The notes beneath the pieces are model-generated. The model ran no database searches and had not been told where the DNA came from. It saw only the letters and a program-made list of their open reading frames with translations. Positions 34,087-43,928 of a stretch of DNA of 64,000 bases are shown here, in pieces (position 1 is the first letter of the stretch; the number at the start of each line of letters is the position of its first letter). The DNA comes from an uncultured Lentisphaeria bacterium (GTDB lineage: Bacteria; Verrucomicrobiota; Lentisphaeria; Oligosphaerales; Oligosphaeraceae): positions 25,669 through 89,668 of the forward strand of contig CAKUJM010000005.1 in the NCBI GenBank assembly GCA_934661755.1, given 5' to 3'. Made by a program: the position numbers and the translations under genes.

Positions 34087-35463
34087 ATGGCGCGCAAAGA
34101 CCCCCTCACCGCGGATGAATTGTCGAAGCACAAGCTGCTGATTGCCAACCGGGGCGAGATCGCCCTGCGGATCATCAGGGCCTGCCGGGCGCTGCAATTG
34201 CCGGACATCCTGGTCTTTTCCGAGGCCGACCGCGAGTCGCTGCCGGTGAAGATGGCGGACGAGGCGATCTGCATCGGCGCGGCGCCGGCCGCCGAGAGCT
34301 ACCTGCGGATGGAACGCATCCTCAGCGCCGCGGTGATCTCCGGGGCGACTGCGATCCATCCCGGCTATGGCTTCCTTTCGGAAAACCACCACTTTGCCCA
34401 GATCTGCCAGGACATGGGGATCATCTTCGTCGGACCCTCGCCGGCGGCCATCGCCCAATTGGGCGACAAGGCGGCGGCGCGCAAGACCATGCTGGAGGTC
34501 GGGGTGCCGGTGATCCCCGGCTCGGAGGGCACGGTCGGCGACATCCACGAGGCCCTGCAGTGGGCGGAGAAAATCGGCTACCCGGTGATCCTCAAGGCCG
34601 CCGCCGGCGGCGGCGGGAAGGGCATGCGGGTGGCCGCGGACGCCAACCAGCTTTCCAAGGCCTTCCAGACCGCCACTGCGGAGGCGAAGGCGGATTTCGG
34701 CAATCCGTCGCTCTATCTGGAAAAATATCTGGCCATGCCGCGCCATGTCGAGGTCCAGATCATCGCCGACAACTACGGGAAGGTGCTCTGCCTGGGGGAG
34801 CGCGACTGCAGCTGGCAGCGCCGCCACCAGAAGCTCATTGAGGAAAGCCCATGCCCGGTGCTGGGAGAGGAGGTGCGGCAGCAGATGTACGCCGCGGCGG
34901 AAAAGGCCGCCCAATCGGTGAAGTACACCGGAGTCGGGACGGTGGAATTCCTGCTGGAGCCGCAGACCGGCGAATTCTATTTCATGGAGATGAACACGCG
35001 GCTGCAGGTGGAGCATCCGGTGACGGAGGCAATCTGCGGCATCGACCTGGTGGCGGCGCAGCTGCGGGTGGCGCTGGGCGGGGCGCTGCCCTGGAAGCAG
35101 GGCGATGTCGTCCGCCGTGGCCATGCCCTGGAAATCCGGATCAACGCAGAAGACCCGGAGCACAATTTCGCGCCATTCCCCGGACGGGTGGCCTTCTACC
35201 AGCCGCCTGGCGGCCCCGGCGTGCGGGTGGACTCGCATCTGTATACCGGCTATGTCATTCCGCCATATTATGACAGCCTGGTCGCCAAGCTGATCGTCAG
35301 CGGCCAGGACCGTCAGACCGCGCGATTGCGCGCCCTGACGGCTCTGGACGAACTGGCCATCGACGGCGTCAAGACCACCCGTGATTTCGCCCGGAAAATC
35401 ATCGAGAGTCCGGAGTTCATCTCCGGAGACTACAACACCGGAACCCTGGAAAAACTGGGATAG
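34087..35463 (+). CDS. accC: acetyl-CoA carboxylase biotin carboxylase subunit
   Basis: A 458-residue ATP-grasp enzyme that carboxylates the biotin on AccB, the first step of fatty acid synthesis. LLIANRGEIALRIIRACR starts the family domain, KAAAGGGGKGMR is the ATP loop, and EMNTRLQVEHPVTE the carboxylase signature. Length is typical (about 450). A G-rich ribosome site precedes the ATG. accA and accD are not in this window. Confidence 0.96.
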   Translation: MARKDPLTADELSKHKLLIANRGEIALRIIRACRALQLPDILVFSEADRESLPVKMADEAICIGAAPAAESYLRMERILSAAVISGATAIHPGYGFLSENHHFAQICQDMGIIFVGPSPAAIAQLGDKAAARKTMLEVGVPVIPGSEGTVGDIHEALQWAEKIGYPVILKAAAGGGGKGMRVAADANQLSKAFQTATAEAKADFGNPSLYLEKYLAMPRHVEVQIIADNYGKVLCLGERDCSWQRRHQKLIEESPCPVLGEEVRQQMYAAAEKAAQSVKYTGVGTVEFLLEPQTGEFYFMEMNTRLQVEHPVTEAICGIDLVAAQLRVALGGALPWKQGDVVRRGHALEIRINAEDPEHNFAPFPGRVAFYQPPGGPGVRVDSHLYTGYVIPPYYDSLVAKLIVSGQDRQTARLRALTALDELAIDGVKTTRDFARKIIESPEFISGDYNTGTLEKLG

Positions 35464-35488
35464 CCTTGGCGTCAAGGAATCGCGCATC

Positions 35489-37777
35489 ATGCAAAAGCTC
35501 CGACTGATCCTGGTTTTCGCATTCGCCTGTCTCCTGGGCGGCGCCGCCCCCACCCCGGGGGAGTTGCGGCTGGATGCCGACGAGGTGGCCCATGAAACCG
35601 CCAGTCGGCTCACCATCGCCCGGGGCGCAGTCGAAGTGCACTATGGCGACATGGTGCTCAAATGCGACGAGGCGCGGGTGGACCAGACCACCGCGGATTT
35701 CACCGCCAACGGCAATGTCGTGATCACGATGGGCGACGGCACGGCCTGGCGCTCGCCGGCGCTGAGGGGCAATTTCGCCCGCAAGGAGATCGCCTTCGGC
35801 CCCTATCGCCTGGATGGCGCCGTCTGGCACGCCGGCGGCCAGGGCGGCCATACCGCCGGCGACGGCTCGCGGGTGCTTGAAAACGCCTGGCTGTCCACCT
35901 GCGACTGCGAACATCCGCACTACTCGATCGGCGCCAGGAAGATCGTCTATCATGAGCAAGACCGCACCTTCACTGCGCACCATGCGGTGATCCGGCTCTT
36001 CGGAATGCCGGTCTTCTACCTGCCATACCTCCATGGCTCCACCGACAACACCACCGGAGTAGTCATCAAGCCCGGATATTCCGGCAAGCGCGGCGCCTAT
36101 CTGCGGCTGGGCCGCGTCTGGCAGCATGGCGAACATGGCGACAGCCAGCTGTTCACCGACCTGATGAGCAAGCGCGGCATCGCCCTGGGCGAAAGCACCC
36201 GCTACAACAACGGCACGCGGGAAATCGCCACCGACCTCTATGGCCTGCATGACCGCGACACCGCCGAGACCGAGCCCGGCTGGGACCGGCGCTTCAAAAG
36301 CCGCGATGACCGCTACCGGCTGCATCTCTATTGGCGCGAGCAGCTCGCCGGCAACTGGACGCTGCGGCTCAATTACGACCGCCTCTCCGACATTTCCATG
36401 CTGGAGGACTGGTTCCGGCGCGACTACCGCCACTGGCACCAGCCCAAGTCCTTCCTGGATCTGGAATACGCCGGCCGGTGGTTCAATTTCGGAGTGGATC
36501 TGCGCCCGCGGGTCAATGACTTCTATTCCGTGGGCGAGCGCCTGCCGGAGGCGCGCTTCGAGATCCCGCAGCTGCGGCTGGACGACGATCTGCCGCTGAG
36601 CTATTCGTCGCAGACCGCCGCCGGATACTACTCGATGAAGTGGCGCGACCATGACCGCCCGCGCCGGGATTTCATCGACCCGCTGCATTACGACCCGCAG
36701 CTGCACGGCGATCCTGCGGACTACCAGTCATTCCGGGCGGACACCCTCCACACCTTCAAGATGCCGCTGGACCTGGGGAACGCCATCACCCTCACGCCGC
36801 GGGCCAGCTTCCGGGCCACCGCCTATTCGCGCACCAGCAAGCGCAAAGTCAGCGAGGAGGAATTGGCCGATGCCATCGACGCCGACAACCCGGACCGCCC
36901 GCGCATCGCCAGCCCCGTCGTCAATTATGACCGCGATGGCGGCAGCCGCACCCGTTTTGCCGCCGAATTCGGAATGGAGGCCCGTACCAAGCTGATCAGC
37001 GACTGGGCCCAGGATCTGCAATGCCGATGGCTCGGGATCAACGCCGTGCGCCATGTGATCGAGCCATACGCCAACTACACCTTCGCGCCGGAGCCGACCG
37101 TAGACCGCGACCACCTGTACTTCTTCGATGAGACCGACCGCCTGACCCGGCAGAACTTCCTCCGCCTGGGAGTGGATCAGCGCTGGCAGACCATCGGTGA
37201 AAACAACTCCGCCAGGACCTTCCTGTCGTGGGAAAACTACCTGGATCTGCATTGCGACCGCGGCGACGAGACCGGGAAATATCCCGGCGACTGGGGGAGC
37301 CGCCTGACCTTCCTGCCGCGCAGCGACCTGTCATTCCGCCTGGCGGCGGTGTACGACGCCGGCGCCGGCGATCTCCAGCGCGGCGAGGCCGCGGTGCGCC
37401 TGGGCGCGCCGGAGTCGTGGAATCTCACGGCGCGGTACATCTACCGCAACGACCACCTTTCCCGCAGCGCCTACTCCATGGGCAGCACGCTGGCGGATTT
37501 TTCCGGCGAAAGCAGCTACGTCAAGAAGCACTTCGAGACCGCGGACACCTTTTCGGGCACCATCAACATCCCGATCAATTCGGTCACCAGCCTGGAAATC
37601 AATGCGGAATACGATTTTGAGAACTGCCGTTTCGCCGAGCATTCCTACTACCTGACCCGCCAGATGCATTGCTGGACCCTGGTGGCGGGCGTGGGCTGGG
37701 ACTACGGCGACTTTGCCGCCATGATCATGCTGCGCCTCACCGCCTTCCCGAAGGTCAAGCTGGATCTGAACATCTGA
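35489..37777 (+). CDS. lptD: LPS-assembly protein LptD
   Basis: A 762-residue outer-membrane protein that inserts lipopolysaccharide. The signal peptide ends near GGAAPTP. An OstA/LptA-like beta-jellyroll covers about 25-130 (ELRLDADEVAHE, VEVHYGDMVLKCDEARV), then the LptD strand FGMPVFYLPYLHGSTD leads into the beta-barrel, which ends with an aromatic/hydrophobic terminal strand (VKLDLNI). Cysteines lie in the first part of the barrel (STCDCEHP). It is followed by gmhA, so a lipopolysaccharide pathway is consistent. The start at 35489 gives the signal peptide. Confidence 0.9.
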   Translation: MQKLRLILVFAFACLLGGAAPTPGELRLDADEVAHETASRLTIARGAVEVHYGDMVLKCDEARVDQTTADFTANGNVVITMGDGTAWRSPALRGNFARKEIAFGPYRLDGAVWHAGGQGGHTAGDGSRVLENAWLSTCDCEHPHYSIGARKIVYHEQDRTFTAHHAVIRLFGMPVFYLPYLHGSTDNTTGVVIKPGYSGKRGAYLRLGRVWQHGEHGDSQLFTDLMSKRGIALGESTRYNNGTREIATDLYGLHDRDTAETEPGWDRRFKSRDDRYRLHLYWREQLAGNWTLRLNYDRLSDISMLEDWFRRDYRHWHQPKSFLDLEYAGRWFNFGVDLRPRVNDFYSVGERLPEARFEIPQLRLDDDLPLSYSSQTAAGYYSMKWRDHDRPRRDFIDPLHYDPQLHGDPADYQSFRADTLHTFKMPLDLGNAITLTPRASFRATAYSRTSKRKVSEEELADAIDADNPDRPRIASPVVNYDRDGGSRTRFAAEFGMEARTKLISDWAQDLQCRWLGINAVRHVIEPYANYTFAPEPTVDRDHLYFFDETDRLTRQNFLRLGVDQRWQTIGENNSARTFLSWENYLDLHCDRGDETGKYPGDWGSRLTFLPRSDLSFRLAAVYDAGAGDLQRGEAAVRLGAPESWNLTARYIYRNDHLSRSAYSMGSTLADFSGESSYVKKHFETADTFSGTINIPINSVTSLEINAEYDFENCRFAEHSYYLTRQMHCWTLVAGVGWDYGDFAAMIMLRLTAFPKVKLDLNI

Positions 37778-37796
37778 CCGCATCCGCAAGAAAAAC

Positions 37797-38444
37797 ATGG
37801 AAAAGAACCCCATTCTCGAAAAGCTGGAGGCGGACTACCCCCGGCTGGCATCCTGCCGCGAAAGCATCCTCGCCGCCTTCCGCCTGATGGAAAAATGCTA
37901 TGACCACGACGGCGTCATCTACACCTGCGGCAATGGCGGCAGCTGTTCGGATGCCGACCACATCACCGGCGAATTGCTCAAGGGCTTCTGCAAAAAACGC
38001 CCGATGGGCGCCCATGAACGCCAGAAACTGCAGTCCGTGGCCTGCTCTGCTGAAGACTGCGAGCTGCTCTCGGAAAAGCTCCAATGCGGATTGCGCGGCA
38101 TCTCGCTCATGGTGCACCATGCCGCCGAAAGCGCCGTGGGCAATGACCTGGGCGGCACGCTGGGCGCCGCTCAGCAGCTCTTCGCGCTGGGACGCCCCGG
38201 GGATCTGCTGCTGGCGCTGTCCACCTCCGGCAACGCGGAGAACATCCGCTACGCCGTCTCGGTGGCGCGCCTCAAGGACATCAAGGTGATTGGCATGACC
38301 GGACAGGATGGCGGCTGCCTGGGACGGGTGGCGGATGTGGCCATCCGGGTGCCGGAATCCCAGACCTACCGGATCCAGGAGCTTCACCTGCCTGTCTATC
38401 ATGCGCTGTGCCGGATGATCGAGGAAAGATATTTTGACCGCTAG
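37797..38444 (+). CDS. gmhA: GmhA-like sedoheptulose-7-phosphate isomerase (SIS domain)
   Basis: A 215-residue SIS-domain isomerase, probably phosphoheptose isomerase for the lipopolysaccharide core. TCGNGGSCSDADHITGELL carries the phosphate site and the catalytic Glu, ALSTSGNAENI the second phosphate loop, and IQELHLPVYH the catalytic His. It contains a longer middle segment with several Cys (about residues 65-100). It sits between lptD (19 bases upstream) and a membrane glycosyltransferase that overlaps its end. Related SIS isomerases are an alternative. Confidence 0.85.
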   Translation: MEKNPILEKLEADYPRLASCRESILAAFRLMEKCYDHDGVIYTCGNGGSCSDADHITGELLKGFCKKRPMGAHERQKLQSVACSAEDCELLSEKLQCGLRGISLMVHHAAESAVGNDLGGTLGAAQQLFALGRPGDLLLALSTSGNAENIRYAVSVARLKDIKVIGMTGQDGGCLGRVADVAIRVPESQTYRIQELHLPVYHALCRMIEERYFDR

Positions 38445-40023
38445 CGTCAAGTCCCGCACTTCCGTCAATGGCCCTGCGCCCGGCGCAGGGTCGCATCCGC
38501 GGCAGGACGGTCCGGAATCGCGCGAAGGCACGGGTGATTTGACCGCTTCCGCTCCGGGACGGCGTTTCTGCGACTGCGCATTCGCGCTGCTGGCGCTGTG
38601 GCAGCTGGCGTGGATGGTGCGCTGGGGCGGCGCGCAATTGTGGTTCGACGAGGTCATCACCCTGAACAACTACTGCGGGGCGTTTTCCGCGAAGGCCACG
38701 CTCTGGTCGGTCTTCCGCAATTACAGCCTGGCCAACAACCATATCCTCTCCAGCGCGGTCTACTGGTGCTGGCTGAAGATCTGCCCGCCGGAATCGTTCG
38801 AGCTGTGGCTGCGGCTGCCGTCCATCGCCTTCGGGATGGCGACCACCGCGGCCGCCTACTGGGGATGGCGGCGCTTCCTGGGATGCCGTCTGGCGCTGTT
38901 CGCCAGCGCGCTGCTGGCCGCCAGTCCGGTATTCCTGCCCTTCGCCTACCAAATCCGCGGATACGCATTGTCGATGCTGCTGTCGGCGTTGGCAATGCCG
39001 CCGATGATGGCGGTCATGCGCCACGGCGGCACCGTGCCGCGGCAGCTGGCGCTGTTCTTCCTGCTGGCGCTGCAGGCGCTGATCATGCCCAGCGGCGCAA
39101 TCCTGGCGGCGGCGGTGGCAGCCGCGATCCTTCTGGCGCACCCGAAGCGCTGGGTGGATGCGATCCCCGCGGCATTGGGCGGCGCCGCCGGATTGTCGTA
39201 CTACCTGACATTGTGGACGCAATTCCGGGCGGCGGCCCTTGATGCGGGGAGCATCTCCAGGGATTGGTGGACGGGCGCCGGCAGCGCCCGCCATGTGGCG
39301 GCCGCCTTCGCCATCCATGCCGCGGCGGCATTGGCGATATTGGGATGGGCCATGGCACGGCGTCGGCAGTGGCAGTGGCGCAAATGGAAAGCGCCGCTCT
39401 CGATGCTCCTGGGGATGGCGCTGGCCGAATCCGCAATGTACCTGGCGGCCGGCAGCCAGCGTGTGCCCTTCCCCCGCAATTCATTGATCATGCTGCCGTT
39501 TTTCACCCTGGCGGTGGTGTCGGCAATGCGCTGCGTCCGAATCCGGCTGCTGGCGAATTGGCAATGCGGCGCCGCATTGCTGGCCGCCGTGCTCTGCGGC
39601 CTGGCAGTCATCACCGCCAGCGTCCGCCGGGAACGGCAGCTGGTCGCCGCCGGAGACATCCCGCAGAACCTGCTGATGCAGCAGTACCGCGGCGACTGCT
39701 CAATGCGCGACTTTGCCGGCAACCTGGCTTCCGCCGGCATCGGAAGGCAATGCCTCCTGCTGGTATCCGACAACGACGGCGCCGTCGCCAAGTGGTACTT
39801 CAAATGCCGCCGCCTGCCGGCGGAGAATGTATTCGACCGCACCGACGCGCTGCAATTGACGCCGCCGCTGCGCTGGCATTTCCCCGCCCGCGGCCGCTGG
39901 CCGCTGTTCATTGGCGCACGCCTGTATCCGGAGGCGGTGCAATTGGCGAACATCGCCGGCTATGAAGGCACCGGCGAGGAGCTCATGGCCACCAGCCATC
40001 GGCAGTTCCGTCAAGCGCGATAG
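38434..40023 (+). CDS. GT-C-fold membrane glycosyltransferase (PMT/ArnT-like)
   Basis: A 529-residue polytopic membrane protein. About 40 N-terminal residues are soluble and Pro/Ser-rich. The first periplasmic loop carries LWFDEVITL, the Asp-Glu pair typical of GT-C enzymes, and NNHILSSAVYW follows. At least eight hydrophobic helices are evident and the C-terminus is a soluble domain. Such enzymes use polyprenyl-phosphate sugars, which the GT2 at 25961 could supply. Its position after gmhA suggests modification of lipopolysaccharide or an envelope glycan. The acceptor is unknown. Confidence 0.78.
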   Translation: MTASVKSRTSVNGPAPGAGSHPRQDGPESREGTGDLTASAPGRRFCDCAFALLALWQLAWMVRWGGAQLWFDEVITLNNYCGAFSAKATLWSVFRNYSLANNHILSSAVYWCWLKICPPESFELWLRLPSIAFGMATTAAAYWGWRRFLGCRLALFASALLAASPVFLPFAYQIRGYALSMLLSALAMPPMMAVMRHGGTVPRQLALFFLLALQALIMPSGAILAAAVAAAILLAHPKRWVDAIPAALGGAAGLSYYLTLWTQFRAAALDAGSISRDWWTGAGSARHVAAAFAIHAAAALAILGWAMARRRQWQWRKWKAPLSMLLGMALAESAMYLAAGSQRVPFPRNSLIMLPFFTLAVVSAMRCVRIRLLANWQCGAALLAAVLCGLAVITASVRRERQLVAAGDIPQNLLMQQYRGDCSMRDFAGNLASAGIGRQCLLLVSDNDGAVAKWYFKCRRLPAENVFDRTDALQLTPPLRWHFPARGRWPLFIGARLYPEAVQLANIAGYEGTGEELMATSHRQFRQAR

Positions 40024-40149
40024 CACTCCACCGCGTTATATTATGGCGGTTTCGTTCATTCGGAGCTGCATGCGTTTCATCTTTCGCCAGGTGTTCCCAA
40101 GGTCCGTATGGATGGGGATCCGATCCCCATGGAGGCATATCGCAGGATT

Positions 40150-40422
40150 ATGACAAGCCAGAATGTGACAGTGCAAAACAGCCGTGGAATTCATTTAAGG
40201 CCAAGTTCGCTGATTGCGCGCGCCCTGCGCGGCTATCCGGGCCAGGTCTCGGTTTCCGGCCGCGACGGCCTGCCGCACCGGATCAGCGCGTCGCCGCTGG
40301 TGGTGCTCAGCCTTGGTTTGCAATGCGGCGACACCATCCTCATCCAGGTCGAAGGCCCGGATGAGGGGATGAAATGCGCTGAACTTGCCGAGTTGTTCTC
40401 AAAGGCCTACGATTTCGAATAG
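40150..40422 (+). CDS. HPr-family phosphocarrier protein
   Basis: A 90-residue HPr-like protein. The phosphorylatable His is in NSRGIHLRPSSLIA and the regulatory-Ser region is ISASPLVVLSLG. The start at 40150 (MTSQNVTV) gives the standard length. No enzyme I, enzyme II or HPr kinase gene is in the window, so whether it works in sugar uptake or only in regulation cannot be told. It lies 126 bases after the GT-C gene and three bases before mreC. Confidence 0.9.
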   Translation: MTSQNVTVQNSRGIHLRPSSLIARALRGYPGQVSVSGRDGLPHRISASPLVVLSLGLQCGDTILIQVEGPDEGMKCAELAELFSKAYDFE

Positions 40423-40425
40423 CCG

Positions 40426-41241
40426 ATGTACTCGCGCCTGGCAATCTGCATCTCGTTCGTCCTCTTCGCGCTGGCGTTGTTCGTCCTGCCGCGCGGGCTG
40501 GCGGAGCGGCTGAAGTGGGGGGCGCGGCTGTTCACCACCCCCGGCATGGCCATCGCCCAGTTCACCACCCGGGTGACCCGCGAGGCGGTCGGCGGGCTGC
40601 CGCCGCAAATGACCGCATCCCAGCGCGACGCGCTGCTGATGGAGGCCGCCGGCACCCGCACGGCAATCGCCCGGCAGAATGACGCCATGGCGAATCTGCG
40701 CAACACCAACCGCGAATTGCAGCGGCTGCTGCGCCACACCACCAGCGAACGCAGCCACACCATGCTGGCGGCGCAGATCGTCCGCATGTCGCCCTTCGAC
40801 CGGCGGGTCAATGCCATCACCATCGACCGCGGGGCATATGACGGCGTGCAGGGCGGCCAGGCGGTGCAGACCCTGGACGGGGTGATCGGCGTGGTGGGCG
40901 AGGTCATGGCGCATCAGGCAACTGTCCGGTTGCTGCTTGCGCCGGACGCCACCATGCCGGTGCAGGTACTGAGCCGAAATGTCAGCGCACTGCTGGAAAA
41001 TCGCGGCGGAGTACTCTATATGACCTCGGTGATGGGGACGAATTTTGCCGCCGTCCAGGCCGGCGACCGCATCTATACCACCGATCTGGGCAGCGAGGCG
41101 ATGGTGGCCGGCCAGCGGGTCGGCCAGGTCACCGCAGTCCAGCGCGGCGAGGACGGCGCGCCAATATATGTGGTTGAGCCGGCGGCGACGCTGGGGACGG
41201 AGCATTTTGTGCTGGTGTCAATTCCCTCGGGGCAGCAATAG
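40426..41241 (+). CDS. mreC: cell shape protein MreC
   Basis: A 271-residue protein with an N-terminal membrane anchor (FVLFALALFVL), a coiled-coil region around 80-105 and a C-terminal beta domain with INRG-type motif ITIDRGAYDGVQGGQAV, GVIGVVGEV and TTDLGSEAMVAGQRVGQV. This is the MreC pattern: a periplasmic scaffold linking MreB to the wall-synthesis machinery. mreB is not in the window. The MreD-like gene follows three bases later. Confidence 0.88.
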   Translation: MYSRLAICISFVLFALALFVLPRGLAERLKWGARLFTTPGMAIAQFTTRVTREAVGGLPPQMTASQRDALLMEAAGTRTAIARQNDAMANLRNTNRELQRLLRHTTSERSHTMLAAQIVRMSPFDRRVNAITIDRGAYDGVQGGQAVQTLDGVIGVVGEVMAHQATVRLLLAPDATMPVQVLSRNVSALLENRGGVLYMTSVMGTNFAAVQAGDRIYTTDLGSEAMVAGQRVGQVTAVQRGEDGAPIYVVEPAATLGTEHFVLVSIPSGQQ

Positions 41242-41244
41242 GCC

Positions 41245-41904
41245 ATGCGGGTCAAGATCTCCGATCCGGATGCACACGCGCTGCTCGAGGTGGAAGTGAC
41301 CCTCCACCCGGAGGCCATCCGCCAGGCGTTGTTCTCGCGCCATGGGCTGATGGACCGGCTTCTGCGCGGCGGCATCGCCGTCATTGCATTATATCTGGCG
41401 GCGGTCCTCGAGATGTCATTGCCGCAATACTGGCTTGAACTGCGGATGCGGCCGCTGCCGATGGCTGTCGCCTATGTCGCCGTGCGCTTCGGGATGATCC
41501 GCGGCGGAATCGCCGCAATGGCGGGCGGCATCGCATTGTCGGCATGGTGCGGCGGCAGCCTGCCTCTCAATTGTCTGGCGATGGTGGCGGGAGCCTGCAC
41601 GCCGCCGCTGCTGTTGCCGGAATTGCCGCCGCTGGCCCGCAAGGGCTGGACCGGCGCGGCATTCTGCGGCGGAACCGCCACCTTGGCGGCCGCACTCATC
41701 CAATGGCTCGCGGCACTGCCAATGCCGCCCGGCGAGGCGATGGCATTGCTGGCCAGCCAGGCCGCATTGGCGGCGGCGCTCAATGCCGTGGTCTATGCGC
41801 CGGTGATATTCTTCGCCATGGATGCCATGCTGCATCCCGGGAAGCTGCTGAAGGAACGACGGGACACGGCTGCACCGGCGCAGCCCCCCGCGGAGGCCAG
41901 CTGA
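41245..41904 (+). CDS. MreD-like membrane protein
   Basis: A 219-residue protein with about five hydrophobic helices after a 50-residue soluble N-terminus. It is called MreD-like from its size, topology and position directly after mreC (three bases); primary sequence similarity to MreD is weak to the eye. It ends ten bases from the convergent ABC ATPase gene. Confidence 0.65.
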   Translation: MRVKISDPDAHALLEVEVTLHPEAIRQALFSRHGLMDRLLRGGIAVIALYLAAVLEMSLPQYWLELRMRPLPMAVAYVAVRFGMIRGGIAAMAGGIALSAWCGGSLPLNCLAMVAGACTPPLLLPELPPLARKGWTGAAFCGGTATLAAALIQWLAALPMPPGEAMALLASQAALAAALNAVVYAPVIFFAMDAMLHPGKLLKERRDTAAPAQPPAEAS

Positions 41905-41914
41905 TGGCGGCGGC

Positions 41915-42979
41915 CTAAACCGTCAGCACCACCACGTCCTCCGGATCGATCTCCAGGCACACCCGGTCGCCGGCGGCAAAACCGCGCTTCGGATTGAGCT
42001 CGAAATATTTCAGCGTCTCGCCATCGGCCGTGGTCCCGATGTAGTCGGCAATCTCGCCCAGGTAGTCCAGATGCGCCATGGCCACCTCCAGGATATTATC
42101 CCCCGACGCCCTGTCGGTGCGGCGGAAGGCCTCCGGCCGCATCGACAGCTGCACTTCCTGACCCGGCACAACCCCCTCCGGGCAGGCGGTCGACTGGAAG
42201 TTGCCGCAGGCAGTCTGGATCCGGACGACGCCCGTGCCGTCCCGCCCTGACACCCGCCCCCGGCGGAGGTTGGTCTCGCCGATGAAATTGGCGACAAAGG
42301 CGTTGACGGGGCGGCGGTACACCTCCCGCGGACTGCCCACTTGCACCAGACGCCCGTCGCGCATCACCGCAATGCGGTCGGCCATCGACAGCGCCTCGGC
42401 GCGATCGTGGGTAACATAGATCCCCGTGAGGTGGTTGTCCTTGCAGATGCGCCGGATTTCCAGCCGCATGTCGCGACGCAGCTTGGCGTCGAGATTGGCC
42501 AGCGGCTCGTCCAGCAGCAGGCATCCGGGCTGCACCACCAGCGTCCGCGCCAAAGCCACCCGCTGCTGCTGCCCGCCGGAAAGCTGGTTGGGCTTGCGCT
42601 GGGCATACTCGGAGATCTGGATCTCCTTGAGCACACGATCCACCCGCGCATCCCGCTGCGCCTTGGGCAGCCCCTGCATCTCCAGACCGAAGGCGACATT
42701 CTGACGGACGGTCAAATGCGGCCATAGCGCATACCCCTGGAATACCATCGCGGTGTTGCGCTCGTTGGGCGCAGTGCCCGCCGCATCCCGGCCGCCCAGG
42801 TAGATCTGCCCGGAGGTCGGCTGCTCAAAGCCGCCAATCGCACGCAGCAACGTGGTCTTGCCGCAGCCCGATGGCCCCAGCAGAAAAAACAGCTCGCCGT
42901 CACGGATGGTCAGCGACACGTCATCCAGGGCACGGGCCTTGCCGTACTCCTTGACCAAATGCTCTACACGTATTTCCAA
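41915..42979 (-). CDS. ABC importer ATPase of the PotA/UgpC (MsmK) type
   Basis: A 354-residue ABC ATPase with GPSGCGKTTLL (Walker A), LSGGQQQRVALARTL (signature), LLLDEPLANLDAKLR (Walker B and D-loop) and a C-terminal TOBE region (about 235-350). The LDAKLRRDMRLEIRR segment is typical of sugar, polyamine or iron importers of the CUT1/PotA class. No permease or binding protein is adjacent, so it may be a shared ATPase that energises several sugar importers. The substrate is unknown. Confidence 0.85.
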   Translation of the reverse strand: MEIRVEHLVKEYGKARALDDVSLTIRDGELFFLLGPSGCGKTTLLRAIGGFEQPTSGQIYLGGRDAAGTAPNERNTAMVFQGYALWPHLTVRQNVAFGLEMQGLPKAQRDARVDRVLKEIQISEYAQRKPNQLSGGQQQRVALARTLVVQPGCLLLDEPLANLDAKLRRDMRLEIRRICKDNHLTGIYVTHDRAEALSMADRIAVMRDGRLVQVGSPREVYRRPVNAFVANFIGETNLRRGRVSGRDGTGVVRIQTACGNFQSTACPEGVVPGQEVQLSMRPEAFRRTDRASGDNILEVAMAHLDYLGEIADYIGTTADGETLKYFELNPKRGFAAGDRVCLEIDPEDVVVLTV

Positions 42980-43077
42980 TGCCTCGACTCCCTGGTATGA
43001 TGCGTCCGGCGCCCCCCGCCGTCAACAGCCGCCAGACGGCCTGTCCGCCGCCCCCCGTGGCAAACGGCCGCCTGGGT

Positions 43078-43186
43078 CCGTGAAGGCAGGTGATTTTGCG
43101 TCAAAATGAGGATTCTCGAGAGGGCGTGCCGGGAGCACGTGACCGGAAAATGACGAAACCATGACGCAAAATCCCCACCCTCACGG
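43078..43186. repeat. ~110-bp imperfect palindromic repeat, copy 4
   Basis: Runs from CCGTGAAGGCAGGTGATTTT to CACCCTCACGG with the central GCGTGCCGGGAGCACGTG. It lies between the rubrerythrin stop and the ABC ATPase start, both minus strand, and occupies half of a 216-base gap. Confidence 0.75.
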
Positions 43187-43195
43187 ATTCCGGGG

Positions 43196-43729
43196 TCAGT
43201 AATTCTCGGGTTCGATCTGGAAGTACGCCTGCGGATGGAGGCATACCGGGCAGGTGTCCGGGGCCTTCTCGCCAATGTAGACATGGCCGCAATTGCGGCA
43301 TTGCCAGCGGTTTTCGCCGACTCTCTCCCAGACTTCGCCATGCTCGAGGTTCGACAGCAGCTTGCGGTAGCGCTCCTCGTGGTGCTTCTCGATCTCGGCC
43401 ACGCCCTCGAACTGGCGCGCGATCGCCTCGAACCCCTCGGCACGGGCCTCCTCGGCGAATTTCCGGTACATCTGGGTCCACTCCTCGTGCTCGCCCGCCG
43501 CGGCGGCCAACAGGTTCTCCGCAGTCTTGCCGATGCCGCCAAGATGCTTGAACCAGAGCTTGGCATGCTCCTTCTCGTTCAGCGCCGTCTCCTGGAAAAT
43601 CGCGGCGATCTGCTCGTAGCCGTCCTTCTTGGCCTGCGAGGCAAAGTAGTCGTACTTGTTGCGCGCCTGGGACTCGCCGGCAAAGGCAAAGGCGAGGTTG
43701 GCGGCAGTCTTGCTGTCTTTCAGCTCCAT
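43196..43729 (-). CDS. rbr: rubrerythrin
   Basis: A 177-residue non-haem iron protein that reduces peroxide in anaerobes. The ferritin-like di-iron domain has [26 protein letters not shown] and [10 protein letters not shown] motifs, and the C-terminal rubredoxin domain has [10 protein letters not shown] and [12 protein letters not shown] strong GGAAGGAG ribosome site precedes the ATG. It suggests an anaerobic or microaerobic life. It stands alone. Confidence 0.95.
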   Translation of the reverse strand: MELKDSKTAANLAFAFAGESQARNKYDYFASQAKKDGYEQIAAIFQETALNEKEHAKLWFKHLGGIGKTAENLLAAAAGEHEEWTQMYRKFAEEARAEGFEAIARQFEGVAEIEKHHEERYRKLLSNLEHGEVWERVGENRWQCRNCGHVYIGEKAPDTCPVCLHPQAYFQIEPENY

Positions 43730-43928
43730 GACATAATCTCCTTCCTGAACCGCTGGTGACTTGGATTACGGTGGTTGATGCATTGCCCACCCATGGTCAT
43801 AATATAGACGGTTATATTGAGGCCGGATACAGAAGTGGCGGAAGAATCGAGCGGCTTTTTGCCTCCGGTCGTACGCAGCGATCCCGCGATCCGAGAACAG
43901 GTTGAGTTTTGTGCGGAGCCCAAAGCCA

